Assembly: GCA_002633005.1 (NCBI GenBank)
Contig: NMRA01000046.1
Location: 118,510 to 182,509, forward strand
DNA length: 64,000 nt
Source: Phoronis australis
Taxonomy: Eukaryota; Phoronida; Phoronidae
Direction: 5' to 3'
Part shown: piece by piece, positions 35,770 through 47,242 of the stretch
Numbering within the stretch: the stretch's first letter is position 1
Layout: each line of letters begins with the position of its first letter
The notes under the pieces: model-generated
Told to the model about the DNA's origin: nothing
Database searches by the model: none
What the model saw: only the letters and a program-made list of their open reading frames with translations
Translations under genes and position numbers: made by a program

Positions 35770-35961
35770 TTAAAGTCCTTCTCTCAAACTGTCCATGTGG
35801 TTCCAGTATACGAAAATACTGACTACATAAATTCTTATTTTCGACACCCTTTCTTTATATTCGTTTCGCCTTTGTTGCCAAAAGCGATTTTTTAACAGTA
35901 TTTGACCCTTCTCTGTGAGCTTATAATTACCGGCTGTCATCGGTAATTTCCGTACCCACAT
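35770..35961 (-). CDS. Short open frame with promoter-like upstream; unrecognised
   Basis: 63 codons beginning MWVRKLPMTAGNYKL, then EKGQILLKNRFWQQRRNEY and KERVSKIR. The composition (basic, aromatic, helix-forming, no low complexity) is more protein-like than neighbouring frames and resembles small mitochondrial or ribosomal proteins in general character, but I cannot assign a family. On the minus strand just upstream are AGCCGGAAATG (an ETS-like GGAA core) and AAAAAATGGTGGC (YY1-like), as expected for a TATA-less start near 36000. The last 20 codons may be intron read-through, with no strong donor seen. The alternative is a chance frame. Confidence 0.3.
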   Translation of the reverse strand: MWVRKLPMTAGNYKLTEKGQILLKNRFWQQRRNEYKERVSKIRIYVVSIFVYWNHMDSLREGL

Positions 35962-36012
35962 TTCCGGCTCATGAGTTCAGGAACTTGTCCTGAACGCCAC
36001 CATTTTTTCCTT
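35960..36012 (-). promoter_or_regulatory. Candidate TATA-less start region (minus)
   Basis: Minus-strand AAAAAATGGTGGCG (about 35996-36010) is YY1-like, and CCGGAAATG lies 30-40 bases downstream. It faces away from the candidate plus-strand start near 37100. Confidence 0.25.
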
Positions 36013-37084
36013 GTAACTGAATGTGCTATCGCTTGCTCGAAAAGTCTTCATTATTTTGTTTTATTAGTAATATCTCGTGATTCGTTTGCATATGTAGTGT
36101 ATTTATAGTTTGTAGTTAGTGGTCGTTGATTTTTTTTGGAATGTTACGCGTACTTAGTATGTTAAAATAGCATTGGTGTTTAGTTCCTTACGTAGGCCGG
36201 TCGAACCTAGGAACCAGTATGGGTCGAACCATTTTTTTTCGGTTTTATTTTTTTTCTTGTTTTGAAAAAGTACTTTGCTATCATCGGAAAGGTAGTACAT
36301 TCTACTCAGTAAAAATCGAAAAAGTATCAAAATCGGGGCAAGCAGTGTAAAGTTATTGCAAGTTGTGTCGCGAAATTTCGGGGTCACATTGTTTGGATCG
36401 CGTCGGCCATATTGGAGGACAGCGGGATAAGTTACGAGTTTTCGCCAACAAATTACGGTGAAATTTAGTTAAACATATTTTTACATACTATTCTGCACGA
36501 TTTAGCAGTGTTCACCAAATTTCAGCCTCACATTTGTTACTCATTAAGTGATATATGTGCTCACAATTCCCGTTGGACTTCGTCTCATTTCTGGCGGCAC
36601 CGACAACATGGCCACTTTTGCTGAACTGAAAGGCATGTTCAATCGGCTACTTTGTAATTTGTCAAGATTTAACGTTGATACATTTTGACAAACGTTGCTA
36701 CAAAAAAGAAACTTTGTTCAATTTTCGTGTTTTTGTGCCCGTAATTTCATGCAAGTGTCTGAAACTACCCTTGAATATATGCAGCATTATTATGATTTGA
36801 CCATTTTACTTCGACAAAACAGCTTGCAACCGCATGCATTTACCGTTCGCCAGTGTCTGGTCTCGATCCGCACCGGGTCCGATAGGCTGCGGTCCCGAGT
36901 CTGACAAAGTAATTTCTGTCAAAATTTATTCGCCACATTTCTTCAGCAAATTCGATAAAATTGTCCGTAGTTTGATTTTACTAAAATTAAGGCGCGCTGT
37001 CGATTATTTTATCCCCGTTTGCTGGCTGGCAACAGTACAGGCACTGCTCCAGTCGCACTGACGGCGTTTTCTCGGCCTGGGTTC
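36013..37084. other. Spacer between two candidate divergent starts
   Basis: Contains GTCGGCCATATTGG near 36405 and CAACATGGCCAC near 36605, both YY1-like. The open frames (36154-36387 minus, 36695-37061 plus) have no domains. Confidence 0.3.
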
Positions 37085-37097
37085 CTGAATGAATTGT

Positions 37098-37207
37098 ACT
37101 TCCGGGTTCGCGGCAAGTTCAAAATGGCGGTCTTTCTTCGGGTGCGAATCGAGAGTGGCGCGTTCATTTAAACTTTTTTCGAGTACGGATCGTGTATTAG
37201 TTATGGG
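37098..37207 (+). promoter_or_regulatory. Candidate ETS/YY1 promoter with first exon and splice donor
   Basis: ACTTCCGGG (37098-37106) is an ETS-family site and CAAAATGGCGG (37120-37130) a YY1-type site in a locally GC-richer stretch, without a TATA. The presumed exon ends TTATGGG|GTAAGTA, a near-consensus donor at 37207/37208. An ATG at 37203 could put the first two codons (Met-Gly) in this exon. This is the standard look of a metazoan housekeeping-gene first exon. The rest of the gene cannot be identified downstream, where transposons dominate, so the next exon may be distant. Confidence 0.4.
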
Positions 37208-37208
37208 G

Positions 37209-38728
37209 TAAGTACTTCTGGGATCCTTATAACATCCTCTAACCATGTAATAAGGGTTAACAACGCGCGAGAGAAGGATTTTAACGTAAGGTAGTAACTA
37301 AAGTAGAAAATATAAAACAAGTATTACAAAAATACGAAAACCAGAAATGGTAATGGGAGAGATAATAACTTGCGATAAAAATACGAATGTTACGTGTATA
37401 TCAGCTTAGACTGGAAAGTGTTCCGTAAACCTAGTTCCTTGCAGAAAAGGCAAGAACTCTCAAAATCACGCGAGTGAAAATGTTTCGCGAGTATCCTGGG
37501 GAGCTTTCTTAGACGCCAAGTATGGTGCCAAAATGACTATTTTTACATCTAAAATACATTTATTGATAAAAAAACATCAAAATACTGTGTCATAGCATAC
37601 CCCAGTCGTTAATTAAGTAGGCCTTCGACAATACAGTAGCCCCATCACGAACCCCATTTAGCGCCAAAAAAACTTGAGACGACGCTTGCACTAATCGAAG
37701 TCTACAATGTACGACATCATCGTTACAACGAATTTGGCTTTCACCGTGTCTCCAGAGTATTTGAATCAGAGATTACTCGTTTTTTAATTCAGTGCAAAAT
37801 ACGTGGAAAATCAAGGAAACACATTAATTTTTCATTTCATGTCAGTTAATATTAAAATTAATCAAAATCACTACCTTTAGAATTTTTATTCAATTATTTA
37901 GCACACATTCTAATACGGGCCCGTATGAGAATCCCCGGGAGTGTGACTGGTGCCGTCGAAACAGCCGGAAAAAACAAAACTCTTCGTCTGAATTGTTATC
38001 AGCAATTTCCCAATGTTTATTATAAAGTGTAATTTGTTTGATACAAAAACTTTGATGTTAGTAACTTTCCATTCATATCTTTTTGAAGCCGAAGGTATGA
38101 ACGCTGCGCGATTCCAATACGGACGGCTTTCCAGTGTGTGTCCCGTATGGGTATAGGCGACAACAGGCCATTTAATTTGGTGCAAAATACGTAGAAACGT
38201 TAGGCTTACAGCACATATCAGCATGATCTTTTCGTACAATGCAACTATACTCAAATTCATTGAAAATTTTTTATTAGAAACTCAATTTTCAATAAGTCGC
38301 CTTGAAATGCTGCAACCCGTAGTCGGTCAAGCTAAAAAAAATGAAAATTTAATAGCAACACAACATTGTGCGTGTCTGTAATAAATTAAAACTACGAAAT
38401 AAAGTCTGTATTGCATGAAAAGATACCCTGTCATAAGAATTTGTAATCAATTGAACGTTTTAAATTCAGTATCAGAATTCCGTTAGGCCTACGGGAACGA
38501 CCCAAATCAGACAGAATATTCCGGATTTGGGCCGGATTCCCTATACTCTGGGCCGGAACAGTGACACGAAACGTCGAAGTGCACACTGCAGATTTTTTGT
38601 AGCCAACCAGCTAGCTGTGTTTGAAGGCTATCGCCAAAATACAGCTAGGTAACACTATGACTTGAGCTCTGTTAAACCATAGACCATAGACTGTAGTCTA
38701 TCACGAAATTTCATAGGCCTACCCACAG
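37209..38728. other. No gene recognised
   Basis: Possible first intron of the gene suggested above. The minus frame 37910-38260 (116 codons) has no recognised domain. CCATAGACCATAGACTGTAG at about 38682 is a small palindromic stretch. Confidence 0.35.
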
Positions 38729-39062
38729 ACCGGGTCCCGGTCTCTAATCTTTGTACTCGAAACGAACTCGAAAATATTTTTGGCAATTTCTCTGCTACTT
38801 TTGTGCGAACTCAAGATAATTGGTTATCAGACTGTGCTCGAATACATTTATAGTTTATGCATAGGAAACTCGAACTTATTGCTTTAATATTGGGTTTACA
38901 AACTGTGAACTAAGGGCAATAAATTATCTAAGTAAGTTATTGTGTACTCGAGCATAGAATAATAGACACTTATCTTGAGTTCGCCCAAAAGTAGAGTAGA
39001 AAATGCCAAAACTAATTTCGAGTTCCATTTCGAGTAAAAAGATTGGAGACCGGACCCGGGTA
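38729..39062. mobile_element. MITE family 2, copy 2 (well-preserved TIRs)
   Basis: The left terminus ACCGGGTCCCGGTCTCTAAT and right terminus (reverse complement) ACCCGGGTCCGGTCTCCAAT pair, and inner arms with ACTCGAAACGAACTCGAAA and TTTTGTGCGAACTCAAGATA also pair. The length is about 334 bases with no coding capacity. It is related to 13771-14190. Confidence 0.82.
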
Positions 39063-39638
39063 TGAGTTGTGTTAGTCAACTCGTCGTGAAACTTATATCG
39101 CAGAGCCAACGACCGACGACCGGGATGCATGCAAAATCTGGGAGACAATTCGGACACTCACCTTGCCCGTTCAGCGCCAGTCGTTTAAGGGAAGAACAAT
39201 CTAATAAACGTCATTTTCCTCTCGGCCTTTTTGAAACAGTACGCTCGAGAAACGCGCACGCGCCGTACTAAAATTTGCGACTACTTTTGGGACATGATAA
39301 CAGCTTCGCAGCAGTGAAGTTTGTTCTAAATTCGGTTTGTTGGTCTTAAAAATGCTAATAACTTGTAACGAAATGAGACCAGTTCCGACAGTTCGTTGTG
39401 ACAGTACGCAACCTCGTGGCAGCAAAGAACAGTTGATAGAAGAATAAACCGCGGGAAAAGAAACTGTTCAGGTCAGGTGACGTAATCGCCAAACGCCGAC
39501 TCCTAAGAGCGCACTTCAATTTTAGCAGTAGATGAGTGGTAGGCCTAGAACGATAATTCTTCCAACACCGGTAAATAATTTGGTTTACTCAAAGAGCGGT
39601 GCAGCTTTTAATAACACTATTTTTGCGTCAGATTTTAT
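39063..39638. other. No gene recognised
   Basis: Moderate-GC DNA. The frames at 39062-39271 (plus) and 39201-39425 (minus) are not supported. Confidence 0.35.
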
Positions 39639-39860
39639 TTAGTCCTTTTTACCCACATCGACGTGAAGCTGCAGATTTTGTATACAGCTTTGCACGAAGC
39701 CTAAATCAGATCTTGCCGATCGGGAAAGTTTGTCGCCAGGCCTTGTCGTGTTTACGGATCTATTCCACGCACGGCACACGACGTGATCGGTGGGGAAGTT
39801 GTACAAATATATCCCATTGCAGCTGACATTGCTACACCACGCAATGAGGCATTTTAGCCC
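39639..39860 (-). pseudogene. THAP-like domain fragment
   Basis: The minus-strand frame reads CLIAWCSNVSCNGIYLYNFP, then TDHVVCRAWNRSVN. C-x4-C near the start, an aromatic-x-FP turn about 18 residues on, and a Trp in 'RAWNRSV' match the first half of a THAP domain (C-x(2-4)-C ... F-x-FP ... W). The remaining part (LSRSARSDLGFVQSC) could be the decayed Cys-x2-His half, with Asn in place of His. It differs from the two TIR-borne THAP fragments. Adjacent bases 39860-39875 match the dispersed repeat of 14.6 and 55.5 kb, so a transposon origin is likely. Chance resemblance is not excluded. Confidence 0.35.
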
Positions 39861-39887
39861 AGAGATCGACAAGTGCAGAACGTCCAA

Positions 39888-40318
39888 GAAATGGCACTCA
39901 GTTGTTACGCAGTGTGGCTCCCCAGTAAATTCGTGGCCACGATGATGTCATATGAACCACTTTACATGTACGTTGATTGGTTGAGATTTTTTCGGGGGCG
40001 CTCGAAGGGGCTACGAATTATGAGCGGTGTAATTTGCGTCTCAATTAATTACTTTCCGTGGTATGTAAGAAGCAAAAACATTTTTTTATGTACATTTATG
40101 CATTTCTGGTGTCAAAAAGTTGTTTTAGCCGCTGGACGCTGTCTTTAAGACTGCGTAAGGAGGTATCCTCCTGCTCCTCCCCCCTAAATCTATCGATTCA
40201 CTTTTGAAAGTGCACTTGGGTGATTTAGTAGAGAAAATTTCACGCGGGAAAGGCAAGATCACCCGAGCGGAAGGTTAGTGTTTCTCCGGATATTACCAGG
40301 GTCGTGGGGGGGGGGCAG
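39888..40318. other. No gene recognised
   Basis: The plus frame 39873-40148 shows no domain. CTCCCCCCTAAATC at about 40178-40191 may be another stub of the GCGGATTTA repeat. Confidence 0.4.
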
Positions 40319-40439
40319 AGCAGAGCATTAGCCAGGATTTTGCCCGTCGAACATTCGCACCCCCGAACTGCTACATGTAATCTAAGAGAATTTTAGGGGG
40401 GCCATGGTCCCCTTGGCCCCCCTCTAAATCCGCCACTGA
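40319..40439. mobile_element. GCGGATTTA-type repeat, copy C
   Basis: It reads GCATTAGCCAGGATTTTGCC, then CGAACTGC, TTTTAGGGGGGCCATGGTCC and ends CTCTAAATCCGCCACTGAC. It matches 51186-51302 closely, and the G-run before it matches no other copy. The left terminal repeat is not recognisable here. Confidence 0.75.
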
Positions 40440-41739
40440 CTCACGTACACTAGCGCAGGTGTCACCACTGAAACAATTGCTCAACGAAATTGGAAAGTTA
40501 AGCAACAAAATCCATGGTTTCCGTTCTATTAAGTTTGATTTTTCTCTGAAACTGCCTCACGACTGTTTTTCGTTTGCGGAACACTCTCTTGCGTATACAT
40601 GAACCACACTGTAGCTTTCGTTGCCGTGCTGAAATTGTGTTTCATTTGCCATCTGAGGTGAACCTTGTGCTAATAATAGCAAACCATTTATGCGAGTAAT
40701 GTGATAAACTGAACGACCATTTTCCATCATTCAAGGTAAAAGAGATAATTTAATGAACCTTTAGATTAAAATGTAGAATTTTGTGTCTATTAAAGGTGTT
40801 TTTATACCGGCCCTGCTTCTGGTTGTGTAGTGCCACGAACCGAGTATACGGAGCTTACCTTGCCCTTCCCTGTGCCTATGTAGGTCGACGTAGAAATACG
40901 CCAAGGCAAAAATGTTAAGGGACTATTAGCCCTCCTTCCTTCACAAAAAATAACTTTTGATTTAAATCATTTACCGTCATGAAATCAGTCTCAAATTGAT
41001 TTTTAGTCAAATTAAATGTGATTTGGAAAGAACACACAATTCGTCATTGACGAATCTCCACATGTTATCGCGGCGTGTCATTTTATTCGTCGATCATGAT
41101 CTCACCAATAACAAACTATCGGTTCTGTGCAAGACCAAAAATCCCTTCTATTCCAAGTTAGTAAACAAGCTGAAAACAATTTTATAACGGTAAGAGGCAA
41201 GCTTCTTTGACGAAACCGCAATTAAATCCCCATTCAGTCACCGCGGAGAAGGGCCTAAGATCACCATTACCATCTCGGCAAATTTCTCCAGTTATCTTTT
41301 TAATTCTACTTTTAACCGGGCCATGCAACTTTATGTTTTTAAAGCACTCTTGCCCATAGATTTGATTATTTCGTACACTGACACAAATAATGCCCAGATA
41401 CTTGCAATCCTATGCCTGTATTTTCTTTAAAATATCAATTTTCAGGTAGAGTGATTAGATTTCGTACCAAGCATGAGACCAAGAAATTCTACAATCGAAC
41501 CTTATCACAACGAACATAGCGTTGAACTTGCATTGGGACTAGTTGTAACCAAATTAACTTTTAAAGAAAATAAAAAAAACATCGAGAATCATCACAGTTG
41601 GGTTTTAGGTGGCAGAAATAAAACAAATAACGTGCATTGGCCGTACGTCAATAGTAATGGCCCCAACACCGGAATGAGCAATTATACTTCAATCACTCAA
41701 ATATCCACCATATACAGGGCCAATAAACCTATGCCTTCG
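40440..41739. other. No gene recognised
   Basis: The frames at 40996-41187 and 41473-41757 (plus) are unsupported. TTAAAGGTGTTTTTATACCG at about 40793 looks like a TTAA-element terminus, but no partner was found. Confidence 0.4.
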
Positions 41740-41870
41740 GTTAAAAGCCAAATTTAGGTTTAAGACACTTGATGTAAAAATGGTCTCATCTTTTTTAGTG
41801 CTCAGATCATAGTTAGAAAAGATTTTCAGGCTTGAAAAAACTGACAGGTCACGATACAACACGAGCTTGG
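41740..41870 (+). repeat. Diverged dispersed repeat (pair with 48.9 kb)
   Basis: It shares TTCGGT-AAAAG, TTTAGG, TGTAAA-ATGGTCT, AGGCTTG-AA-AACTGACAG and TCA-CG with 48855-49000 in the same orientation. The ends are not defined. Confidence 0.5.
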
Positions 41871-43734
41871 CATGACCAGCAAGCCTCATTATTACACGGC
41901 CTCTGATACTTCTGCCTTTTGATTAGCTGAAACAACTTCCGATATAACGTACTCTTATATGACCACACACCCTTTCCTATTATCACGAAAAGGTAGCACT
42001 GTGGATTGGTAGTGTGATATGGCTTCTCATTAGTTAACTGAACGAAGTAACATTCAGACATTCCTATGGGTTGATGTTGGGAAATGCATCAATACGACTG
42101 CTTCATAAATTGAGAAATGCCGTTGTGGTGGTTGCTGCAACCACAAGAACATATGAATTAGATGCGTCCATTTCTTTGACACACACACGATTGCAAAGCG
42201 TCTAACTAAACAACAAAAGATTCACTATACTTTTCCCGCTAATGCGGTGTCATGTGTATATATGACGTCGAAATTCAGATATGCGCAGTGATGTCCTCAC
42301 ATGAAACTTCGTGAGTCTTTTATCATTTCACATGGACCACAGTGGCAGATGGTAACACGACCACTGATAATTCCAATCTATACCCAATATATCACATTTT
42401 GAGGCCTGTAAGCCAACATAATGACCAAGAGTCAATACTTGTTTTGCTATATGCTTACGCTTAGTAAGAAATTTATGGAAGGAGCCCGTTTGGGCGTTCG
42501 ATTGTTTGTCAACTAGTTCGGTCAGTCACCTACCATTTTTTACCCAAAATGTAGCGGAGAGATTGAGAAAAAACTTCCAAGATTTGCTTGGTTTGGGAAA
42601 AAAACACTCGATTATGTTTTCATGGGAAAGGTATAATATTTTGGTGTCATATGATGAAGTAATTGCAGCTTCACGAAAATATTGTGTAATGACATTTGAA
42701 ACGGCGTTGCAATAGTAGCGGTCAATATTGCGATTTATTGACTTCGTGATCATACTGAACAACTTGGTATGGAATATCAGTTTTCGTTCATACCGCTCGG
42801 ACGTCAGATGTCGCTATTCGCGATCTGACCAATCAGACATTGTAGAAACCAAAGACACGATACATATTGCATTGTTTTTATACCTATGGTAGAAACCATA
42901 TCTGCCGACCACAAGCGAGAACACGACATCGGCACATTGTAGCAGGTAAGAACAGGCTAATCTAATAAGAGCCGGAAAATTAGAGGAAAGACGCATTAAT
43001 TAGTAGGCGTGTAATGACACAATTAAGATTGACTTAATCCTATAGTGTATAAGATCGGCCTCGTACAACATTACTCTCCCTCGATCTAAATGACCTGACT
43101 TCTATCACCCTCGAGATTGGTCCATACTTGTATTGAACACTTGTGTACACTGAGACGGGTGTCTTGCTTTGTATTTCATTTGTATGTACAACATTGATCT
43201 TTACTTCTTTACTGTATAGCTTTTAGCAAGACAGGTCAGGGTACAATATAAAACGCTAATTCCAGGCCAAAAATTCCCGTTAAGTATGAAAAGCTGTAGT
43301 CAGCTACCTAATTCTTTACATTAAAAAATGGAAAAGAGTCACAGTTAATTCAGTCATCGGATGTCCCTCCAATCGGTGGCATTCTTTAATATGAAAGGTT
43401 GCACGATTTCACAAACATATCATTGGGGTCCCAGTCCTCGAGTGACCCCTTAATTGAAGAGAAAGGGAGTAAATTAAAGCTGGAATACCATGGGTACAAT
43501 CGTCAAGAACTCTCCAAGGACTGGCCGTGAGAGAACGAGAGTTTCTCGGACACTTTAGAAGTACAGTATTAGATCGCGTTTACAAGCGTTCAACGATCTA
43601 CACTGCAAAACAATTCTGCCACAGCTCCCTTGCTAACAGAATTCTCCTGGCCATGGCGTCCCAAGAGTAAACATAGCACTGTTTTCCTAAGGTTTTGCTT
43701 CTACACGTTTCTGTCGCTGAATCTTCCTTTCTAT
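41871..43734. other. No gene recognised
   Basis: The frames at 42506-42715 (plus) and 42526-42762 (minus) lie opposite each other without domains. Confidence 0.4.
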
Positions 43735-44141
43735 GAAACGCGTAGAAATATGCTTAATGAGCTCGTAGTTTTGCCTAATCAACACACAGTTTTACTTAAT
43801 CAACGCGTAGTTTTGCTTGTTCAACTTGTACTTTTCGTTCTTAAATGATCATCGTTCAGTTCTTATTCAACGCGCAATATTGCCTTATCACGCGTAGTTT
43901 TACTTAATCTTTGTGCTGAACTATAGTCATTCGTTAGGTCCAATCAAAGACAAATTTGCATTCAGTACGTACACGTAACGGCACCATCCTTTACGTGGTC
44001 ACGTGATAAGCATCTGCACGTTCTTCAAAAATTGCCTTGCACCCATGTAGAAAGTCATGTGATATGACAGCACGGGCGTGATTGGGCTATACAAACTGAC
44101 TAAAAGTACCCTTTTAAAAAGCCATAGTGTGCGCTGATTAA
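43735..44141 (-). mobile_element. CGCGTTGATTAAG-rich element, left part (interrupted)
   Basis: Inverted copies of the CTTAATCAACGCG motif occupy 43740-43900, followed by a stretch directly matching 32150-32330. It ends at the TTAA (44138-44141) into which the next element inserted, and resumes at 46525. Confidence 0.7.
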
Positions 44142-46520
44142 AGGAAAAGGCAACCTTTTTTCATGTCACTTTTAGCAAAAATAATGTTCTTTGATTATCC
44201 CCGACATATTTTTACTTAATTACAGATTTTCGTAATTTAATCAATTATTCGTTCTTTACTCCGGAAGTGACGATTTGGGAGGCAAGAATTTCGCGCCAAT
44301 TTCTTTTCGTATAGTGTGACTGTGAGAGCTGTTGAGTCAGTTATTGTTATACCTCGGCTGTGACACGTTCGGTCGTCATTTGCTTTTGTTTATGAATCAG
44401 TCAACATGCAACACTGTTGCTGTTTACCGGGATGTACTCATTATAGCCCAGAGCCTGTGAGCAACCCTGCTGCGATGTTGAGCAGAGAGAGTGAATACAG
44501 GCCCCGTTCGACATCCGCAGTGATAGTCTAGTTGCCAGCCCAATAGCTCCCATAGTGAACCCTGCAATGTTGATTACTATAAAAATTTTTGTTGAAATAT
44601 ATTAAATATAGTCAGGAGAACAAAATTAGCTTGGTTGCACTTAGTGCAACTTTGAGCATTTTTTGCAATTCAAGATGGCGGATTCCGCTATTTTGAATTT
44701 CGACCAACTTTGTTTTTTTCAACTTGATTACTAACAGGGTCGTGTAATACATTGTTTATACCATTTTCTGTGATGGGGAGTCCATTTCTGGAGTTATTTT
44801 ATTAATACGGGGTCATCTTCAAGGTCAATCCAGAGGTCAAAAGTCAAAACTGCCTAGCAGCCTTCTGACATTTAGTTTTTAACTCACTATTTTTCATTTC
44901 CTTCGTTAACCTCTTCAAGATATATTTTCAAAATGCTCACTATTACACACATGTACTATAGTGGGCCAAACAGTTTGATAACAAGTTTCATGAGGGTTGT
45001 ATGGCATGGAAATGCACATACGCTCAGCAGTTTAATGCTCGTGCGTCTAGTATGGGTACTGCCCATTACTCCAAAAATACTCCGAAAAACCTCTACTCGG
45101 AAGAAACCCACGTCTCCTCCAAATATGAACGCATTTGTTTCATTTTATAACACTAATACATGGGCGCACCCAGTCTAAAATATTGGGAGCTCAAATTTTT
45201 GGCAATGTGGACCTCTTACGAACAAACAACATAAGACTAAAAAAACGGGATATCACGTTCAAGGCCATGAATTGTGTATTCGCGCCTTTTTAGTGGACTT
45301 TTGTCTTGTTTTCTCGGACTTTTTGTGGTTTTGAGTCGGACGTTTTTGCCCACTTCGCCAAATGGGGGGCTCGTTCGCGCTCCCCGAGCCACCTCCCCTT
45401 GGGTACGCGCATGTAATGTATATTCACTATGAGGAGACAGTGTGGTGTAGTGTCCTTCCTCTACGCAAGGTTGCGTTTTCGAGTCACACGGGGCACACTT
45501 ATTGTCGCCTGAGTCAAGTCCCTAGATACTTAGCCCTGTATCAACTAATAAAGCATAACGATGGTCCAAGGTGATCTGTGCGAAAGGCCTTCCTCAGCGG
45601 TATGCCTAGGTCTGGTACAACAATATTTTCAACTAGTTATTGAAATACTGGGAGGATATCTTATTTCAGTATTTAGCTATCCCTTATTCTTTATATAATG
45701 GAATCACAGAAATGATAATTCCGCATTGCCCATAAATTTAACATTTCCTTGCGCAAAAGAAATGAATTTTCCTTGTTTTTAGTTCAACGTGACCTTTGAC
45801 CTCTCATTTGACCTTGACTTTGACATTGCATCCATAAAATAATATCAGAAATGGACTCCCCGTCCAAAAAAAATTGGAAACCATAAATTGCAGGATCGAA
45901 TACGGTATCATGTTCAGAGTGTGGAAATTAGGCGAAATTCAAAATAAAACTTTACAGTAAACAACATTGCTGGGTCAACTTTTTGGCAAGTAGACTATGA
46001 CGAGGACAGTTCGTCGTCCAATGAATAGATCGGCGAGCCAAATTTTGATAAGTTTATTGAGGACTTGTCTAATGTATTGGAGCTATTTAGAAGGTACCAG
46101 GTGTGTGGCGAGGGAGTCATACGGCGGGATGTAAGCAGTTTGTGTGCTCAGGTCACCATCCAGTTGGAGTGTGTCGCGGAACATTCGGGCAAGTGGAAGA
46201 ATTGTTCTTCTGTCCGTGAGACGATAATGAGTACATCTCGGTAAGCAGCAGCAGTGTGGCATGTGGACTGACTCGTAAAAAAAGAAGACGACGACCAAAC
46301 TAATCACAACAGAGGTAGAACAACGACTGACTCGGCAGCTCTCACCGTAAGACTATATGAAAAGAAATTGGCGCGAAATACTTGCCTCCCAAAACTTCCG
46401 GAGTAAAGGACGAGTAATTGCTTCAATTACAAAAGGCTGTAATTAAATGAAAAATATGTCTGGGATAATCCAGGAACCTTATTTTTGCTAAAAATGACAT
46501 GAAAAAGGTTGCCTTCACCT
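44142..46520. mobile_element. Long-TIR element with TTAA target duplication (Kolobok-like or piggyBac-like)
   Basis: It is flanked by TTAA at 44138-44141 and 46521-46524. The termini are AGGAAAAGGCAACC on the left and, inverted, AGGTGAAGGCAACC on the right. The inverted similarity continues far inside: TTTTTTCATGTCA, TTTTAGCAAAAATAA, TTGGCGCGAAAT and GACGGGGAGTCCATTTCT-type blocks pair across the element. The arms span roughly 44142-44890 and 45775-46520 (about 740 bases each, imperfect). The central 890 bases have no transposase. TTAA duplication is the mark of Kolobok and piggyBac superfamilies, and the AGG start fits Kolobok better than piggyBac's usual CCC. It is non-autonomous and about 2.38 kb. 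Confidence 0.85.
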
Positions 46521-46524
46521 TTAA

Positions 46525-46695
46525 GTGAAACTGCATGTTGATTAAACAAATGTGAGCGTTGAATAAGAGCAGAATGATGATCGTTTAAGAACTATACGAA
46601 CACGTTGATTAAGAAAACCTACGCGTTGATTAAGCACATTTTAACACACAGAAAGGTTCTCGTTTAAGAACCCTTTGGCGCTTCATATTTTTCGA
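46525..46695 (+). mobile_element. CGCGTTGATTAAG-rich element, right part
   Basis: It continues the element interrupted at 44141, with ACGCGTTGATTAAGCACATT and AAGAACCCTTTGGCGCTTCA matching the solo copy at 32440-32520 almost base for base at its end. Confidence 0.75.
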
Positions 46696-47206
46696 CTGCC
46701 CCAGTGCCGTCCCAGCCCAGTCGCCACGGTTTCTCTTTGACGCCTATTACCCAATGCTTGGTGTTCATAGCCCCATAGCTTTACAGCATACAGCATAGCC
46801 TTAGTGTGCACGACATTGATGGCCTAACCTGAATATTTTATAAGTTAGAATTCGCAGTTGTTACAAAAGAGTAGACTGTCTTGGGATTCAGTTTTGCACT
46901 GAATTATTTTGTTTTATCTGTGTGGAGCTTGTTTATTTTACGGCTTTCGTCTCTTCTCGAAATCAATGCATATTCAAGTCACGAATGACGCACTGCCCGC
47001 TTTGAGGTTGAGAATGATAAAAACAGAATTCCCTTTACTAGCAGCGTCTTCTTCAAGATCATAAACGCTGCTAACCTTATCTAACGATCCACGGTATTCC
47101 ATGAAGAGCAGGCTTTCTTAAATATGAAAGTAGGTGTATGTATTGTTCTTGTTTCGCTCCTCGTACGTCTTGGGAATGCATATTTTCATATTAATTATTT
47201 AAGAAG
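46696..47206. other. 5' flank or intron of the GPCR gene
   Basis: No repeat or coding is recognised. If the acceptor at 47221 is used, this is intron, and the promoter lies further upstream, beyond or within the transposon cluster. Confidence 0.4.
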
Positions 47207-47221
47207 TTATTTTGGTTTCAG
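47207..47221 (+). promoter_or_regulatory. Splice acceptor before the GPCR coding exon
   Basis: TTATTTTGGTTTCAG ends 21 bases before the start codon. An in-frame TAA lies upstream near 47193. Both fit a 5' UTR intron placed just before a single coding exon, common in neuropeptide receptor genes. Confidence 0.5.
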
Positions 47222-47242
47222 ACGGCACCTGAAGAAGACGAG

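Noticed and set aside
38510-38545. Extra copy of the GGGCCGTCCCGG terminus
   Set aside because: The local GGCCGGATT phrases differ from the TIR sequence and have no partner.
40793-40812. Another TTAA element terminus
   Set aside because: TTAAAGG is common by chance in AT-rich DNA and no inverted partner was found nearby. The same holds for the sites near 27385 and 35553.
45430-45500. tRNA gene
   Set aside because: GTGGTGTAGTG and TTTTCGAGTC recall A and B boxes, but the B box is poor, no cloverleaf forms, and it lies inside the long-TIR element.
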